A DNA stretch of 7,742 nucleotides from Negativicutes bacterium (lineage in GTDB: Bacteria > Bacillota > Negativicutes > JAGOZY01): contig JAGOZY010000041.1 in the NCBI GenBank assembly GCA_018058445.1, positions 1-7,742 of the forward strand. Direction: 5' to 3'. The notes beneath the pieces were generated by a model, which had not been told where the DNA came from, did not search any database, and saw nothing but the letters and a program-made list of their open reading frames with translations. The translations under genes were made by a program, and so were the position numbers. Shown here in pieces: positions 4,389-7,742 of the stretch. How positions within the stretch are numbered: position 1 is the stretch's first letter; every line of letters begins with the position of its first letter.

Positions 4389-6377
4389 ATGCACGAAAGA
4401 TTTTTCCGAGAAGTCCAGCAGCTTTTTCTAACTTCGTTCTTTTTTTTAGTGCTGCTCATGACTCTTCGGCTTATATTTATTCTTATTTATCAAAGTCACT
4501 GGAGTTTTAGCGGCGATGAATTTGTCTCAATCCTTCAATATGGCTTTTTGATGGATCTAAAAAGCAGTCGCTTTCCAATTGGTAGCTTTGTCCTTCTAGT
4601 TACACTCCCAGCGATATTTAATCTCTATCGCACCAACTGGCTACGCCACACTAGAAACTTTGTTATTCTTTTTTGGCTGTTTGTGATCACCTTCCTTGGC
4701 TTTGGACGAATTATTTATTACGGTTATTTCAAAGCCACTTTCAATCACTTTCTTTTTCAAAGCACTCACGAAGATCCTTGGGTTCTGCTTTCAACTCTTC
4801 ATCATGACTATCCCTTCTGGTGGCTTTTTCCAGTATTTCTTATCGCTCTATTCTTTTTCTTTAAAGCTTGGTCGCTCATCAGCGAAAAATTTCTCTATCC
4901 CCTTCCAATCTTTCGTCATTCTTATCAAAAAGGGCTTTTTTCTTTTCTTCTTCTTCTCTTCACTTTTGGAATTTATACTCAGTGGGCAACTGCTGAATTC
5001 ACTTTACGATCCAAGCCCTGTGACTGGGAAACCATCGAAGTCCTTCCGGTCAGTGCATTTGCTCGCGAAGCTATCTTAGATGATTTCGAAGGTTTATCCC
5101 GGGCGCGAACCCAATACAAGGCCTTTAGCCAAGCTTCTTTTGAAAAACTATCCTATGAACAAATGCACGCGTATCTTTCTTTAATCCAGGATCCTAACCA
5201 AATCGATAATCAATCCTTGACGGAGCTTGAGCCTTTCTTTAAACGAAAAGCAGCAGGTCGAAAGATCCCGAAGCCTTCTCATATTTTTATCATTGTCGGT
5301 GAAAGTTATAGTCAATGGCCACTTCTCCCTTCGTATGAACAAATGCATTTAGCTGATGGAGTTAAGAAAATTGTAAATCAGCCGAATAGCCTCTGGTTGC
5401 AAAATTTCCTCTCTAATAGCACATTTACAAAAGCCGGCCTTACACCAATTGTGACAGGCTTAACTGGCATCGCACTTTCACCAAATCACGAACGAGAAAC
5501 TTACCGCGCCCCTTATGGAACGGCTCTCGCACCACAACTTTCTGCTCTAGGCTATCAAAGTCATTTTTGGTACGGTGGACCTGGAAGCTGGGAAGAAATT
5601 CGTCCCTACACACTTGCTCAAGGCTTTTTCCAATTTCATGGTGTAGGCGATCCAGGGATGCCATCCGCAGATAAATTAACCTATTGGGGAGTTCCTGACC
5701 GTGATTTGTTTGACGGTATTATCACAAATCTACCTAAAGATATTCCAACCCTTAATGTTATTCTAACGACAAGCAATCACTCACCCTTTAATGTCGATAT
5801 CGTAGCGGAAGGATTTCCGCGTGAACAAATACGCGCCTCACTCCCATTGGATAAGCAAGATGATGATGCTCTGATCAATCAATTAGGCCATTTTTGGTAC
5901 GCAGATCAACAAATTTCGCGTTTTATTGCTACGATGAAAGAGCAATATCCAGATAGTTTATTCATCATCTTGGGCGATCACCCTGATCGAATGACTAATC
6001 GCCCGGTTCTTTCTTTATTCGATAGTGAAACCATTCCTTTCATTATTCACGGACCCGGAGTCACTCCTGACCTCATTCCACCTGGTACCGCTGGTGGTCA
6101 GATGCACTTGATTCCAACCCTGATTGAACTTATCGCCCCAAAAGGGTTTGTCTACTATTCGCTTGCCCCGTCCCTGACAACTGGAACTTTAGAGGGATTC
6201 AGCTCTGAATTCTGGATCACGGGAAAAGAAATCGGCTCCAGACGCGAACATCGCACAGAGCCTGTCTCATACCCTGTTGAAGTCCCTAAAAACGCTCGTA
6301 ATGCCGAGTGGGAAGATGCAGTTTTGGATTGCTCTTGGTGGAGAATTTATAACGGCAACACTTTACAAACTCCTTAA
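4389..6377 (+). CDS. Membrane-anchored LTA-synthase/sulfatase-family protein
   Basis: From the ATG at 4389 the product is 662 aa. Five hydrophobic segments (about 10-33, 64-79, 90-108, 141-161 and 182-200) are followed by a large domain outside the membrane, the architecture of lipoteichoic acid synthases and related phosphoglycerol or phosphoethanolamine transferases (alkaline phosphatase/sulfatase superfamily). Metal-site motifs are visible: HIFIIVGES (Glu305), the NSTFTKAGLTPIVTGL block whose Thr347 is the likely phospho-accepting nucleophile, TTSNHSPF (His464), and ILGDHPDRM (Asp530, His531). Residue roles are inferred from LtaS by eye. The reaction is probably transfer of a head group from a phospholipid to an envelope polymer or lipid, or its hydrolysis; the substrate is unknown. 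The C-terminus runs about 65 residues past the last motif that I can align. A GTG at 4308 would add 27 residues but lacks an RBS. The kinase gene begins 36 nt downstream with no terminator between. Confidence 0.85.
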   Translation: MHERFFREVQQLFLTSFFFLVLLMTLRLIFILIYQSHWSFSGDEFVSILQYGFLMDLKSSRFPIGSFVLLVTLPAIFNLYRTNWLRHTRNFVILFWLFVITFLGFGRIIYYGYFKATFNHFLFQSTHEDPWVLLSTLHHDYPFWWLFPVFLIALFFFFKAWSLISEKFLYPLPIFRHSYQKGLFSFLLLLFTFGIYTQWATAEFTLRSKPCDWETIEVLPVSAFAREAILDDFEGLSRARTQYKAFSQASFEKLSYEQMHAYLSLIQDPNQIDNQSLTELEPFFKRKAAGRKIPKPSHIFIIVGESYSQWPLLPSYEQMHLADGVKKIVNQPNSLWLQNFLSNSTFTKAGLTPIVTGLTGIALSPNHERETYRAPYGTALAPQLSALGYQSHFWYGGPGSWEEIRPYTLAQGFFQFHGVGDPGMPSADKLTYWGVPDRDLFDGIITNLPKDIPTLNVILTTSNHSPFNVDIVAEGFPREQIRASLPLDKQDDDALINQLGHFWYADQQISRFIATMKEQYPDSLFIILGDHPDRMTNRPVLSLFDSETIPFIIHGPGVTPDLIPPGTAGGQMHLIPTLIELIAPKGFVYYSLAPSLTTGTLEGFSSEFWITGKEIGSRREHRTEPVSYPVEVPKNARNAEWEDAVLDCSWWRIYNGNTLQTP

Positions 6378-6413
6378 TTCTCTTTACCTCACTTTGTAAA
6401 AGGGAGGTTTCTC

Positions 6414-7742
6414 ATGATTAAAAAGGTTCGCAGCTTGACTATGCAGACCAAGATGATTCTGCTTATTTGTCTTGTTGTTTTTCTGGCGCTTTTTGTCGCC
6501 CATCTTTTGATTACTCGTACTGTCGAGGATGATATCCGAAAAGAAGCAGCACTGAAAGCAAATGACATCGCTCAAATTGCTGCTCAATCGCCACTTCTAA
6601 TTGAAAATTTACAAACGGCTGACAACGAGTCGATGATTCAAAATTATGCAGAATCTTTAAAAGAAGCTGCGCGAGTTGAATTTGTCGTTGTTTTCGATAT
6701 GGACGGCATGCGTAAGTCCCATCCCGACTATCAGAAGATCGGACAACATCTCGTCGGTGGCGATGAGATGCCAGTTTTTCGTGGTCAGTCTTACGTCTCG
6801 TCCGCAGAGGGAACGTTAGGACGATCCATCAGAGCTTGGCGACCGATCTATGATCTAGAGCATAAGCAAATTGGTGGGGTTGTTGTTGGTATCTTGCTAA
6901 GCGATGTAGATCGATCCGTTGCTAGAAGCCAGATTGCCATTTATTGGGCCATGATTCTTGCGCTAATCACTGGTATCATCGGGGCTGTTCTTCTTTCGCG
7001 AAGTATCAAGAAAACTCTTTTGGGCTTAGAGCCTTCTGAAATTGCTCGCTTGATCGAAGAGCGAAGTGCGATCTTACAGTCGGTTCGGGAAGGCATTCTC
7101 GCGATTGACAAAGATGGACGACTTACTGTTGTTAATGATGAAGCTCGACGGATTTTAACAAAATCGGGAATCCTTGGTAATCCTTTAGGCCAGCCAGTCG
7201 ACGAATGGATTCCACATACCCGTCTAAGAGAAGTCGTTCAATCCGGTTTACCGGAGTTTGATCAAGAACAGGAAATTAACGATACCGTCATTTTAACAAA
7301 TCGAATTCCCCTAAAAGATGGGGATAAAGTTGTTGGAGCGATGGCGACTTTTAGGGATCTCACAGAAATACGAAAACTCGCTGAGGAACTAACTGGTGTA
7401 AATCGCTATGCCGAAGCTCTACGGTCGCAAGCTCATGAGTTTTTAAATAAGCTTCATGTCATTTTCGGACTGGTTCGGAATAAAAATTATGATCATCTTG
7501 CTGAGTATCTGGCAAAAGTAGTGGAGGAAAATCAGGCAGAGGTCGAGTTTGTGAATGAGCGAATTCAAGATCCTATTCTCGCCGGTTTCTTACTTAGTAA
7601 ACTAAGCAGAGGTCGGGAACTTGGTGCGACACTGCGCATTAATCCAATCAGTGCCTTACCACCATCGCCATCACCAGAAGTAACTTATGGCCTAGTTACT
7701 CTTTTAGGTAATTTAATTGATAATGCTTTTGATGCAGTCCAG
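6414..7742 (+). CDS. CitA/DcuS-family sensor histidine kinase (3' end beyond window)
   Basis: The visible 443 residues begin at an ATG with AGGGAGG (6401-6407) 6 nt upstream, and the frame stays open to the window edge. Order: TM1 (13-34), an extracytoplasmic PAS-like/sCache sensor domain (35-172), TM2 (175-196), a cytoplasmic PAS domain (about 211-325), the phospho-acceptor helix RSQAHEFLNKLHVIFGL with His341, and the start of the HATPase domain with the N-box LGNLIDNAFDAV (Asn437). This is the layout of sensors for citrate, C4-dicarboxylates and malate. Binding-pocket hallmarks are RKSHP (Arg100, His103) and SIRAWRPIYD (Arg140). The position holding Lys in CitA or Phe in DcuS is Trp142, so the ligand is uncertain. 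The G-boxes are missing only because the window ends. A CitB/DcuR-type response regulator is expected next. It may be cotranscribed with the sulfatase 36 nt upstream. Confidence 0.92.
   Translation, partial: MIKKVRSLTMQTKMILLICLVVFLALFVAHLLITRTVEDDIRKEAALKANDIAQIAAQSPLLIENLQTADNESMIQNYAESLKEAARVEFVVVFDMDGMRKSHPDYQKIGQHLVGGDEMPVFRGQSYVSSAEGTLGRSIRAWRPIYDLEHKQIGGVVVGILLSDVDRSVARSQIAIYWAMILALITGIIGAVLLSRSIKKTLLGLEPSEIARLIEERSAILQSVREGILAIDKDGRLTVVNDEARRILTKSGILGNPLGQPVDEWIPHTRLREVVQSGLPEFDQEQEINDTVILTNRIPLKDGDKVVGAMATFRDLTEIRKLAEELTGVNRYAEALRSQAHEFLNKLHVIFGLVRNKNYDHLAEYLAKVVEENQAEVEFVNERIQDPILAGFLLSKLSRGRELGATLRINPISALPPSPSPEVTYGLVTLLGNLIDNAFDAVQ

Noticed and set aside
4696..5079. 127-codon plus-strand frame inside the sulfatase gene
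   Set aside because: Overlaps the membrane region of the sulfatase in another frame. Its Phe/Ser-rich product comes from T-rich transmembrane codons.
5440..5664. 74-codon minus-strand frame inside the sulfatase domain
   Set aside because: Antisense to conserved catalytic-domain sequence, with no promoter or RBS.
6386..6408. Weak hairpin ACCTC/GAGGT that could mask the kinase ribosome binding site
   Set aside because: Only 5 bp with a 13-nt loop, and no U-tract to make it a terminator. Too weak to claim.
6384..6587. 67-codon minus-strand frame at the start of the sensor kinase
   Set aside because: Antisense to the kinase RBS and first membrane helix, with no support as a gene.
1..7742. CRISPR arrays, tRNA or rRNA genes, insertion sequences, phage or toxin-antitoxin modules
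   Set aside because: No regularly spaced repeats, no cloverleaf or rRNA-like sequence, no transposase motifs and no terminal inverted repeats were seen on either strand.

Overview
The window looks like a chromosomal stretch from a low-to-moderate GC member of the Bacillota, probably an anaerobe. This rests on three things: strong AGGAGG-type ribosome binding sites before nearly every gene, consensus sigma-A-like promoters, and gene content (a LarE-type sulfur transferase, methylmalonyl-CoA epimerase, and a CitA/DcuS-type sensor kinase). A Desulfitobacterium/Desulfosporosinus-like clostridium or a Negativicute would fit, but that is inference and no marker gene settles it.

Layout. (1) 66-830 (+) is a DeoR-family sugar-phosphate repressor. 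It runs convergently into a minus-strand block, and a 15-bp stem at 842-873 probably terminates both sides. (2) 873-3266 (-) holds, in transcription order, a UspA protein, a terminator, a second UspA protein followed 41 nt later by larE, and then a methylmalonyl-CoA epimerase with its own very good promoter at 1346-1374. (3) 3267-3782 has no intact gene. It contains an apparently structured leader for the first usp gene, an AT-only tract, and what looks like the decayed remains of a minus-strand gene downstream of padR. (4) 3783-4133 (-) is a PadR-family repressor whose promoter overlaps palindromes that could be its own operator. (5) 4389-6377 (+) is a five-helix membrane protein with an extracytoplasmic LTA-synthase/sulfatase-type domain. 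(6) 6414 to the window edge (+) is a CitA/DcuS-type sensor histidine kinase, cut by the end of the window inside its ATPase domain. It has a strong RBS 6-12 nt upstream of its start.

Functionally the window is a set of short independent transcription units rather than one pathway. The epimerase belongs to propionate/succinate metabolism. LarE makes the nickel-pincer nucleotide cofactor of lactate racemase-type enzymes. The Usp proteins are stress-linked nucleotide-binding proteins. The sensor kinase probably reads extracellular di- or tricarboxylates. The sulfatase-family protein modifies an envelope polymer or lipid. I see no mobile element, tRNA, rRNA or CRISPR array, and no clear candidate for a completely new multi-gene system. 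The points most worth a second look are the structured usp leader, the padR operator region, the three-cysteine LarE cotranscribed with a Usp, and the pairing of an envelope sulfatase with a carboxylate sensor.
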